Below are positions 8,413 to 17,200 of a stretch of DNA of 36,363 bases, piece after piece (position 1 is the stretch's first letter; every line of letters starts with the position of its first letter). Where the stretch lies: the IMG/VR virus record IMGVR_UViG_3300006735_000089, positions 1 to 36,363 of that record; one strand, given 5' to 3'. Below the pieces are notes generated by a model. It did not search any database, was not told the origin of the DNA, and saw only the letters and a program-made list of their open reading frames with translations. Source of the DNA: a virus. The translations under genes and the position numbers were made by a program.

Positions 8413-9900
8413 ATGGCAATTACAGCAGGAGGTAGTTTGAATAGTGTGCCGGCACCAGTACAGCAAGCACTTACTTCTAACTACATCGATTTTACAGCCA
8501 CTGCTACGGCAGGTTGGGCTCAACAATATCTGCCTGACTTAATGGAAAAGGAAGCTGAAGTTTTTGGAAACAGAACTATTTCAGGATTCTTAGAACAAGT
8601 TGGAGCAGAGGAGTCTATGACTTCAGACCAAGTAGTTTGGTCAGAACAAGGTAGACTACATTTATCATATATCGCAACAATGTCTCACGTTTCACAGAAG
8701 GTAGATACTACTGCCGGTGGTACGATTACTATTGTATCTGATATTGATGGTAACCAAAGTACTAATGTTTATTCTGATAACGATCATGGTATTAGAGTTA
8801 ATGACATCCTTTTAATGGCTGACGCTAACACTACTACTAGAGGCGTTGTAACTGCGGTTGCAGCTGCTACTGGTCGTATCTCTGTTGGTTTCTATGGAGC
8901 TAACACAGCTACAGCTGCTGGTATTACAGCAACAACAGGTTCAGCTCTTAGAGTATTAGTTGTTGGTTCTGAGTACGCAAAAGGAACTAACGGTAGAGAA
9001 GGGCAAAACGAACCTCAATTTACTTCTTTCTCTAACAAACCAATTATCTTAAAAGATAAATACGCTGTATCAGGTTCTGATGCATCTGCAATTGGTTGGG
9101 TTGAAGTTTCTGGAGAAGACGGGCAAAATGGTTACTTATGGTACTTAAAAGCCGAAGGTGACACTAGAGCTCGTTTTACTGATTACGTTGAAATGGCAAT
9201 GATTGAATCTGTTGCTGGTACACCTGGTTCTACACTACTTGATAGTGAATTATATGGAGCTGCTGGTAATACTTTCGGTACAGAAGGTTTATTCTCTGCT
9301 ATTGAAACAAGAGGTAACATGACTTCAGGTATCACGGGAGTTAACGCTGCTACTGATTTAGCTGAATTTGACGCTATCTTAGCTGAGTTTGATAAGCAGG
9401 GTGCTATTGAAGAAAACATGATGTTTGTTGATAGAGCAACTGCTTTAGCTATGGACGATATGTTAGCTTCTATGAATTCTTACGGAGCTGGAGGTACTTC
9501 TTACGGAGTATTCGACAACGAAGAAGACATGGCGCTTAATTTAGGTTTCTCTGGATTTAGAAGAGGTTCTTATGATTTCTATAAATCTGATTGGAAATAC
9601 TTAAATGACTTTGCAACTAGAGGTTCTATAAACGCTATGGATACAGTTAACGCGGTTAGAGGGGTTATTATCCCAGCGGGTGTATCTTCTGTTTATGATC
9701 AAAACTTAGGAAAAAATCTTAAGAGACCATTCCTACACGTTAGATATAGATCTTCTCAATCAGACGATAGAAAAATGAAAACTTGGACTACTGGTTCGGT
9801 TGGAGCGACTACATCTGATTTAGATGCAATGGAGGTACATTACTTATCTGAAAGATGTTTAATTGTACAAGGTGCTAATAACTTCATGTTAATGAACTAA
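8413..9900 (+). CDS. Major capsid protein (HK97-fold type, inferred)
   Basis: A 495-aa protein opening with MAITAGGSLNSVPAPVQQAL and continuing with WAQQYLPDLMEKEAEVFGNR, an N-arm pattern seen in crAss-like and marine phage capsid proteins. It is Ala/Gly/Thr-rich, ends with MEVHYLSERCLIVQGANNFM and has no low-complexity tail. An inserted beta domain is visible around residues 95-200 (GGTITIVSDIDGN, NDILLMAD, RISVGFYG). Codon choice in this gene looks more C-ending than its neighbours (for example ATC, TTC, GGT), as expected for the most highly expressed virion gene. It follows the scaffold-like gene and is closed by a strong hairpin terminator at 9915-9944. The fold assignment is inferred from position and pattern. 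Confidence 0.88.
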   Translation: MAITAGGSLNSVPAPVQQALTSNYIDFTATATAGWAQQYLPDLMEKEAEVFGNRTISGFLEQVGAEESMTSDQVVWSEQGRLHLSYIATMSHVSQKVDTTAGGTITIVSDIDGNQSTNVYSDNDHGIRVNDILLMADANTTTRGVVTAVAAATGRISVGFYGANTATAAGITATTGSALRVLVVGSEYAKGTNGREGQNEPQFTSFSNKPIILKDKYAVSGSDASAIGWVEVSGEDGQNGYLWYLKAEGDTRARFTDYVEMAMIESVAGTPGSTLLDSELYGAAGNTFGTEGLFSAIETRGNMTSGITGVNAATDLAEFDAILAEFDKQGAIEENMMFVDRATALAMDDMLASMNSYGAGGTSYGVFDNEEDMALNLGFSGFRRGSYDFYKSDWKYLNDFATRGSINAMDTVNAVRGVIIPAGVSSVYDQNLGKNLKRPFLHVRYRSSQSDDRKMKTWTTGSVGATTSDLDAMEVHYLSERCLIVQGANNFMLMN

Positions 9901-9914
9901 GCATTTATTATATT

Positions 9915-9950
9915 AAAAGACCGGGGCTTCGGCCTCGGCCTTTTGTTTTA
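9915..9950 (+). terminator. Rho-independent-type terminator after the capsid gene, UUCG loop
   Basis: The 5' arm at 9915-9927 (AAAAGACCGGGGC) pairs with the 3' arm at 9932-9944 (GCCTCGGCCTTTT) around a TTCG loop at 9928-9931. The 13-bp stem has one A-C mismatch and one G-U wobble, and is followed by TTTTGTTTTATT. This is the strongest GC-rich hairpin in an otherwise AT-rich window. It lies 15 bases after the capsid stop codon, so it probably terminates or attenuates a capsid-rich transcript. Confidence 0.85.
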
Positions 9951-9973
9951 TTAATTTTATTATATATTATATT

Positions 9974-10804
9974 ATGGCAAAGAAAAAAGAAACAAAAAAA
10001 GAAACAACCGAAGAGGTTGTAGAGGTTGTAGAACAACCAAAGGTGATTGTTAAAGAAAAACCCTTACCAACACCAAAAAAAAATACTTGGGAAATAAAAG
10101 ATAGAATGTATTATTTAAAAGGAGGTAAAAAACCTTTAAGTAAAATGATTAAGTCTGCAAATATTTATTATTTTGACGAAGAAAAAGGTTACGAAAGAGA
10201 GTTAAAATACTGTGAGAACCAAAGAACGGCTTTTGTTGATGAAATGAAGGGAGATCAAAGATTATCTCATATAATTTTTAGAAATGGAGCGCTAAGTGTT
10301 CCTAGAGAGAAAACAGTTTTACAAAAATTACTTTCTTTATACCACCCTCATAGAGACAAATCTTACGAAGAGTGGAAACCAGTACAGCAAGCAGAGGATC
10401 AATTAGATTGGTTAGAGTTTGAAGTGGCTGCGCTACAAGCGGCAAGCAACTTAGACATAGATATGATGGAAGCTGTTATGAGAGCAGAGATAGGTTCTAG
10501 AGTGTCAGACTTGAGTTCTAAGGAGCTTAAAAGAGATTTGTTACTATTCGCTAAGAAAAACCCAAGATTGTTCTTAGAATTAGTCACTGATGAAAACATT
10601 CAACTTAGAAACTTTGGTATAAAAGCAACTGAAATGGATATAATTAAATTATCTCCAGACCAAAGAACATTTATGTGGGGATCAACTGGAAGAAAGTTAA
10701 TGACAGTTCCATTTGATGAACATCCATACTCAGCTTTAGCCTCTTGGTTTAAAACTGATGAAGGAATGGAAATTTATTCTAATATTGAAAAAAGATTAAA
10801 ATAA
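9974..10804 (+). CDS. Head-associated phage structural protein (putative), unknown function
   Basis: A 276-aa protein with an extremely charged N-terminus (MAKKKETKKETTEEVVEVVE, residues 1-20), then WEIKDRMYYLKGGKKPLSKM, which reads like a small beta domain. Then comes a helical part with EDQLDWLEFEVAALQAASNL and a C-terminal helical part (SSKELKRDLLLFAKKN, PRLFLELVTDENIQLRNFGI). I recognise no enzyme motif. It sits between capsid and connector-like genes and is bracketed by two GC-rich hairpins (9915-9944 and 10811-10849), so its expression may be set separately from the capsid gene. A minor capsid or head-assembly role is inferred from position. Confidence 0.6.
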   Translation: MAKKKETKKETTEEVVEVVEQPKVIVKEKPLPTPKKNTWEIKDRMYYLKGGKKPLSKMIKSANIYYFDEEKGYERELKYCENQRTAFVDEMKGDQRLSHIIFRNGALSVPREKTVLQKLLSLYHPHRDKSYEEWKPVQQAEDQLDWLEFEVAALQAASNLDIDMMEAVMRAEIGSRVSDLSSKELKRDLLLFAKKNPRLFLELVTDENIQLRNFGIKATEMDIIKLSPDQRTFMWGSTGRKLMTVPFDEHPYSALASWFKTDEGMEIYSNIEKRLK

Positions 10805-10810
10805 TCTAAC

Positions 10811-10849
10811 TGTAGGAGCAGTCGCCCTACGGGGCGATTGCAAACTACA
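10811..10849 (+). terminator. GC-rich intergenic hairpin with UACG loop (attenuator or mRNA-stabilising element)
   Basis: GCAGTCGCCC at 10818-10827 pairs with GGGCGATTGC at 10832-10841 (one G-U wobble) around TACG at 10828-10831. An outer TGTAG (10811-10815) pairs with CTACA (10845-10849) across a small internal loop. No T-run follows on the + strand (AATATAAAAAAAT), so it is not a textbook terminator. It lies between the stop at 10804 and the ATG at 10863. UACG belongs to the extra-stable UNCG tetraloop class, as does the UUCG loop after the capsid gene. Confidence 0.6.
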
Positions 10850-10862
10850 AATATAAAAAAAT

Positions 10863-11537
10863 ATGGTAAATATAGATACAGTATATCAAAGAGTTTTGGC
10901 GATAGCCAATAAAGAACAAAGGGGATATATAACGCCTCAAGAATATAATTTACTAGCTAACCAAGCTCAATTAACTATATTTGAAGAGTACTTTATACAA
11001 ATGGCACAAGCGCAAGCGGCCGTTGGTAACGATACTGAATACTCTGATATTATAAAAACATTAAACGAAAAAATAAGTTTATTTAAAACACGGTCTAATT
11101 TAACTAAGGTAGGTTCGTTCTTTTTGTATCCATCAGACATGTATAAATTAGGAACACTTTGGTATTCAAATACTAGTGTATTAGAAGATGGCGTAAAAAT
11201 TCAAGAAATTAACGAAAATGAATTATTAGATTACTACAACTCACCTTTAACAACCCCAACTAATTCTCGACCGTTATATATGCGTAGGACGGAAAATATT
11301 AGAATAATATCTAATCCAAGTATCACCAGTGGAGTCTCTTGTAGTTATGTTAAAAAACCTTCAAAAGCAGAGTGGGGTTATGTGGTTGTTAACGAACAAG
11401 CTTTTTATAATGCAGCTACAGCAAATAATTTTGAACTACATATTTCAGAAGAAACCAATTTGGTTACAAAAATATTACAATTAGCAGGTATAGTTATAAA
11501 CAAACCTGAATTAGTAAACGCAGTACAACAAAAATAA
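10863..11537 (+). CDS. Head-tail connector (ring-like) structural protein, putative
   Basis: A 224-aa protein opening MVNIDTVYQRVLAIANKEQR and continuing GYITPQEYNLLANQAQLTIF. This 'v..iLnkeqrGy.tp.efn..a..aq..if..yf' opening is one I associate with connector or ring proteins of marine and crAss-like podoviruses. The middle has a beta part (VGSFFLYPSDMYKLGTLWY, RRTENIRIISNPS) and the C-terminus ends in a helix (VTKILQLAGIVINKPELVNA), consistent with a gp4-type adaptor fold. It is followed 9 bases later by another connector-size protein and then the muzzle genes, matching a portal-ring-tail assembly order. The ring designation is inferred from position and pattern. Confidence 0.6.
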   Translation: MVNIDTVYQRVLAIANKEQRGYITPQEYNLLANQAQLTIFEEYFIQMAQAQAAVGNDTEYSDIIKTLNEKISLFKTRSNLTKVGSFFLYPSDMYKLGTLWYSNTSVLEDGVKIQEINENELLDYYNSPLTTPTNSRPLYMRRTENIRIISNPSITSGVSCSYVKKPSKAEWGYVVVNEQAFYNAATANNFELHISEETNLVTKILQLAGIVINKPELVNAVQQK

Positions 11538-11546
11538 AAAAAATAA

Positions 11547-12434
11547 ATGGGATTATTAAACGAAACAGCAAAAGATTATTATACTGGTAGTGACTTTGGT
11601 GGTTATCAATTTATATCGCTGAGCAATATAATAAATAACTTTATGATAGCTTACGTCGGAGAAGGTAAAATTATACCTAAAGTAAAAAGAGTTGATGTTT
11701 CTTTTCACGCCCAAAGAGCTATACAAGAATTAAGTTATGACACATTTAAATCTACTAAATCTCAAGAAATAGAACTACCACCTTCTTTAACGATGCAATT
11801 ACCTCAAGATTACGTGAACTATGTTAAGCTAACTTGGGCGGATGGTGCTGGTGTAGAGCATGTGATATACCCTGCTTCTAAAACATCAAATCCGTTTTCT
11901 ATAAAACAAGCTTCTGATGGTAGTTATAGTTTTGACACTGACGATGATGGGACTGATGACACAACTTCTCTAATAGAAAACGATCAATCAACTACTTGGT
12001 CAAGATATAAATCTAACACACCAGCGGAAATAAAAGATGATTATGAAGACGACACTTTTTGGCCTAACATGGGGCAAAGATACGGTTTAGAACCCTCTCA
12101 CGCACAAGCTAACGGTTCTTTTTATATAGATGAATTAAAAGGAAATATACATTTTTCATCTAATATATCAGGAAAAACTGTAATATTAAAATATATAAGC
12201 GATGGATTAGGAACAGATTCAGAAATGATTGTACATAAATTTGCTGAAGAAGCTATGTATAAGTCTATTGCTTACGCTATACTTTCAACAACAATGAACG
12301 GGCAGGCTTTAGCACCTGTTTTTCAAAGACAAAAATCAGCAGAAATAAGAAAAGCTAAATTAAGATTGTCGAATTTAAAAATAGAAGAATTAACTCAAAT
12401 AATGAGGGGTAAATCTAAATTTATAAAACATTAA
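11547..12434 (+). CDS. Second connector/tail-ring structural protein, putative
   Basis: A 295-aa protein. Visible blocks are NFMIAYVGEGKIIPKVKRVD, then FHAQRAIQELSYDTFKS, QEIELPPSLTMQLPQDYVNY with VKLTWADGAG, NGSFYIDELKGNIHFSSNIS, and a C-terminal helical segment VHKFAEEAMYKSIAYAILST. The series 'a.raiqElsyd......k..e..lp.....LP.DyV.yvkl' is a recurring feature of tail-tubular/ring proteins in marine podoviruses. A 'DDDGTDD' acidic loop lies at about residue 131. It lies between the 224-aa connector and the muzzle gene and is separated from the muzzle gene by 3 bases. Its role in closing the head-tail joint is inferred from family pattern and order. Confidence 0.62.
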   Translation: MGLLNETAKDYYTGSDFGGYQFISLSNIINNFMIAYVGEGKIIPKVKRVDVSFHAQRAIQELSYDTFKSTKSQEIELPPSLTMQLPQDYVNYVKLTWADGAGVEHVIYPASKTSNPFSIKQASDGSYSFDTDDDGTDDTTSLIENDQSTTWSRYKSNTPAEIKDDYEDDTFWPNMGQRYGLEPSHAQANGSFYIDELKGNIHFSSNISGKTVILKYISDGLGTDSEMIVHKFAEEAMYKSIAYAILSTTMNGQALAPVFQRQKSAEIRKAKLRLSNLKIEELTQIMRGKSKFIKH

Positions 12435-12437
12435 AAT

Positions 12438-14273
12438 ATGCCAGAGTTAAAACAAGGTTTTGGTTCTTCTAAAATGAACAAAGATTTAGACGAAAGAATC
12501 ATACCAAATGGAGAATATAGAGACGCTTTAAACGTTCAAATTTCTACAACAGATGATAAAGCTGCTGGGACGTTACAAACTATTAAAGGTAACTTAGATA
12601 AAACTTTTAACAACACGTTTACAGATCAACTTGGTGTTAACGCTCAAATAGTTGGTTCTATAGCTGATGAAAAAAACAACAAAATATATTATTTAGTTTA
12701 CGACCCTAGCAATTATTCCGATTATATTTTAGAATATGATTTAGCTATACAAAATGCAAGAGTTGTAGTTGCAGATAAATATCTGGTAAGAAAAACAATA
12801 GCGTCTACAGTTGGTAATCAAGCCGGTCAACCAGCTACTCACCTTGTTATTAGCGACGAAGGCGATACTACAAACATTACAAACGTAAGGCCAGGCATGC
12901 AGATACAAGGTGTTTTTTCAAATATACCAATAAGCTTTTCAGATGGATTATTTGTTCAGTACATGGAAAAAGACACGAATACTTGGAAGGTATACATGGA
13001 TAGTAATTCTTCTTCAAACAGTTTATTTACGGGTGGTTACTCCACTAACGTAGGTCAAGATGTTGTATTTAAATCAGAAAGAACTTTAAATTTTACTACT
13101 TCAAAAATAACTGGTTTGAATATTCTAGATAATCATTTGTTTTATGTGGATGGAAACAAAGAACCTAAAAGAATAAATATTAAAGACATAAAAGAAGGAA
13201 CAGATCCAGGTGGTGCTTATCACTCTACAATACCAGTTAAAAAAGAAGACGGTACAGTTATAACTTATCAAGGTGTTAATAGAATAGACTTCAGAGTTCA
13301 ACCACCTTATTTATCTGAAGAATATATCACTGTAATAAAAAAATCACCTTTATACCCACCGACATTAATACTTAGCAACACATCAGATGGTAGAATAAAA
13401 AGTGACGGAACATTATCTTCTTTACGTAGTCAAGTTTCAACAGTGTTTATTGATCACAATGATGAAACTCTTTCACCTGGAACTATTAAAGAAATTACTT
13501 TTACAGGTACAATACCCGATTATTTACCTGGTGACTTAGTGATATTAAGAAGATTTGAAGATTTTATCGATGGAGATCTTGATAATTATGAGGTTATTAT
13601 AGAAATTATAGAGTACAACACTGGTGCCGCTAAAGTAAAAATAAACTGGATAAATGAAAACCCAAGTGATGGAGCTTTAAACGTTCTTTCAAGCGCTGGA
13701 AATCCAATTCCAGTTTTATTTTATTCTATGTTAAAACAAGAAAAACCTTTGTATGAGTTTAAATTTCCAAGGTTTGCTTATAGATATAAATATGTTAACA
13801 ACCAATATTCAGCTTATTCTCCCTTTTCAGAACCAGCTTTTTTACCAGGTGATTTTAATTATGTGCCTAAAGAAGGCTATAATACAGGTATGGTAAACAC
13901 ATTAAGAAGTTTGTATATAATGGATTTTATTGAAGATTTAGATTCTTTACCTAAAAATATTTTAGAAGTAGATATATTATATAAGGAATCTAACTCTAAT
14001 AATATATACACCGTTAAAAATATTAAGGTAACTGATGACGAATGGGACGCGTACGGATCTCCTTCTACTGTTTCTTCTTTGCCAGCCGGAGCTTATCAAT
14101 ATGCTAGAACCAAAGGGGCTATAAGAATAACATCAGAAATGGTTAGAGCTGCTGTTGCTTCTAATCAATTACTAAGACCATGGGATAATGTTCCTAGAAA
14201 CGCTAAGGCACAAGAAATTGTAGGCAATAGAATTGTCTATGCTAATTATTTACAAAATTACAACTTAATATAA
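12438..14273 (+). CDS. Tail stabilisation/muzzle protein, N-terminal part
   Basis: A 611-aa protein that begins MPELKQGFGSSKMNKDLDER and continues IPNGEYRDALNVQISTTD, then GTLQTIKGN. The 'mNkDlDeR.vpnGeYrdalNvqvs.s...g.vqnikGn' opening is a hallmark of phage stabilisation/muzzle proteins of crAss-like and related marine podoviruses. Near the C-terminus LLRPWDNVPRNAKAQEIVGN and RIVYANYLQNY are also typical, but in homologues as I know them the protein continues into a block that here begins the next ORF. The stop is TAATATG, with the next gene in the +1 frame. The beta-rich middle (KSERTLNFTTSKITGLNILD, NHLFYVDGNKEPKRINI) is propeller-like. The split is discussed as a finding. Confidence 0.78.
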   Translation: MPELKQGFGSSKMNKDLDERIIPNGEYRDALNVQISTTDDKAAGTLQTIKGNLDKTFNNTFTDQLGVNAQIVGSIADEKNNKIYYLVYDPSNYSDYILEYDLAIQNARVVVADKYLVRKTIASTVGNQAGQPATHLVISDEGDTTNITNVRPGMQIQGVFSNIPISFSDGLFVQYMEKDTNTWKVYMDSNSSSNSLFTGGYSTNVGQDVVFKSERTLNFTTSKITGLNILDNHLFYVDGNKEPKRINIKDIKEGTDPGGAYHSTIPVKKEDGTVITYQGVNRIDFRVQPPYLSEEYITVIKKSPLYPPTLILSNTSDGRIKSDGTLSSLRSQVSTVFIDHNDETLSPGTIKEITFTGTIPDYLPGDLVILRRFEDFIDGDLDNYEVIIEIIEYNTGAAKVKINWINENPSDGALNVLSSAGNPIPVLFYSMLKQEKPLYEFKFPRFAYRYKYVNNQYSAYSPFSEPAFLPGDFNYVPKEGYNTGMVNTLRSLYIMDFIEDLDSLPKNILEVDILYKESNSNNIYTVKNIKVTDDEWDAYGSPSTVSSLPAGAYQYARTKGAIRITSEMVRAAVASNQLLRPWDNVPRNAKAQEIVGNRIVYANYLQNYNLI

Positions 14274-14274
14274 T

Positions 14275-17200
14275 ATGGCAACATCTTCAACTTCATCTCC
14301 GGTATTATCATTAGCTACTAAAATAAAAATAGTAGCCAACACACAATCTGAAAGTAAGAGTGGAATTACTGGCGAAAAATCTTTAAAATCATTAAGAAAT
14401 TATGAGGTAGGGGTTGTTTACAGAGATAAGTATGGTAGAGAAACACCTGTTTTTACTTCAACAAATTCTTCTTTTACAATTCCTAAAAAATTAAGTGACC
14501 ACAAAAATTCTATTGTAGCTAACTTACAAAACATAACGCCTAGCTGGGTTCATTCATATAAATACTTTATTAAAGAAACTTCAAATGAGTATTACAATGT
14601 TTGTATGGACAAATGGTATGACGCTGAAGATGGAAATATTTGGTTGTCATTTCCATCAGCTGAAAGAAATAAAATACAAGAAGATACATTTTTAATATTA
14701 AAAAAGAAAGCCGGTAATCAAGATGCTATTTATGAAGATGTAAAATATAAAGTTATAGATATAAGTAATGAAGCTCCTGATTATATAAAAACTGATTATG
14801 AGTTATACGGAACAGAGGCCGATGTAGCCGTGTCAACTGCAACACCTGGTTCGGATAAAATAACTATAGCTTGGAGTAGTACCGCAGGTGATACAGACTG
14901 GACTGAAACAGTATTTTATGATAGTTTACTAGACAATGATGGTGGGGCGACTAGTAGTACTACTGGTTTTATAGGTTGGCCACTTGAAAACGTTGTATTG
15001 GATATATCTACAACTAGTGGTAGAACAGGTTGGTTAGACGTTGCTAATATGTATAAAGATACAAATTTAATAATTAACTTATCAAAACCATTAATAGGGG
15101 CTTCTTCAACTACTAACACTGATGCTTCGGGTACTATAACTTCTATTTTACCGACTGGAGCTGGAACGCCAACTATAAAGTTAGCTAGAAAAGTAGTAAA
15201 GAATAAATCAGAGTTTAATGGTAGGTTTTTTGTAAAAATAAAAAGAGATATTTCTATAGATGATAATATTAGAAGTGTGGCAAACCCTTCTCCTAGTATA
15301 AATATTCAACAAACTATACAGCAGTATTATTTAAATACTACCCAATCAAATTCAGACGATGCTTTTTGGAGCTCAGTTGGCGAAAGATGGCTCATTGACG
15401 GCGCTAGTAGAGGGCAAGTTGGTACGGGTGGTGGAACAGGTTTAAGTGGTCCATATCCAGAAGATGATGGTTATGGAATTATTGGAGATGACATAACAAG
15501 CGGTAGAGGTGCTAATAGCGCTAAAAAGAGTTTAGAATGCACCATGGAGCTAACTCTGCAAAAAATTAAAGACACAAACAAAAATGGTTATGACGTTTCT
15601 AATAACAAGCAGGCTAATCAAGATTTTTTAACCAAGATATCTAATAGCAATACTAAGTTTAGATGGAAAGAAGATCCTCTTCAACATATATACAGAATAT
15701 CGTCTGTCACTAGTTCGGCTAGTGGTAACACTAATGGTGTTGGTATATTAAACTACGGTTCAAAAAACTCACAAAGAAAAGAAAAAAATAACAAGTGTAT
15801 TAGATTATATATAAAATTTAAAACAACTGGATGGAGGTTAAATGACACGCAAGACAACAGTGGTACTTATGAGTTTTTTCCAGAAGAAGAGGGTTTGTAT
15901 CCATTTAACTACCAAAATCAATACACACCAACTGTTGGTTCTTACACTAGCTGGGACCCAACTAAATATGGTTATGGTGACTATGATAATATTAGCTCAG
16001 CTTACACGCCTAGTTACACAGCTAACCATGCAAGTACTGCGTTACACTCCTTAGGGCAAAATGCTACTTTCACAGAATCAGTAGCGTCTGGGCTTATGAG
16101 GTCTAACACTTTAGAAATAGTTGATTTTTCTACTGGAGATGAAGAGCCTGTGTTTACAGAAAATCCAGCAGTATGGGAAACAGAGCCAAAAGAAGATAAA
16201 GGAATAGATATTTATTACGAGGCTAGTCAAGCTTATCCTACTTTTTTAGATAACAAAACAAATGAATTATTTGCGCCTTACGGATCTATAGTTACATGCT
16301 CTGATGTTGTAGGAGATCAAGGTTTGTATCTTCCTGAAAATACTGTTTTATACGATTGGGGTCCAACTGGACACGGTGGTAACACGTTATTGTTAAACAT
16401 TAAAACTGATGAAATAGGTATAATAGATAATACTAGCGCTGTGTCATCAACTAACCCAGTTTTAGGTGATAGCGCATCAACGCCTGGAGGTAGCGCCCCT
16501 ACAGCTTCCGTCTTTCATAATTTAAACTTAGATTTTATAGGCACTGAATTAAAATTTACAAGACACGATGGAAGTTATACAACCGCAAGGATAAATTATT
16601 TTTCAGGATGGAGCACAAGTAATAATTTTCAAGATGGAACAGCTCCGTTTTACGTTGGTAGCAGTAGTGATTTTGTTTTGTTAAAACTAGATAGAAATAT
16701 AACAAACACAAAAGTTAAATTACCTTATTTTAATTGTTATACGTTTGGCAATGGAGTTGAATCAGATAGAATTAGAGATGATTTTAATGCAGTTAGATTA
16801 GATAAAGGTGTGAGAGTGTCAACTGTTTTAGAAACACCTTATAAAGAAGAGTATAGAACGAATGGCTTAATATATTCTGGTATTTATAACTCTAATAGTG
16901 GTGTTAACAATTTAAATCAATTTATAGCCGCGGAAAAAATAACTAAAGATGTAAATCCTGTTTATGGTAGTATACAAAAGCTAAAAACAAGGGATACCAA
17001 TTTAGTTGCTTTTTGTGAAGATAAAGTTTTAAAAATAATAGCTAATAAAGATGCTTTATACAACGCTGATGGCAATCCTCAATTAACCGCTTCTAACGCC
17101 GTGTTGGGTAACGTAACTACTTTTGCTGGAGAGTTTGGTATATCTACAAATCCAGAATCTTATGCGGAGGAGTCTTTTAGAATGTATTTTACAGACAAAC

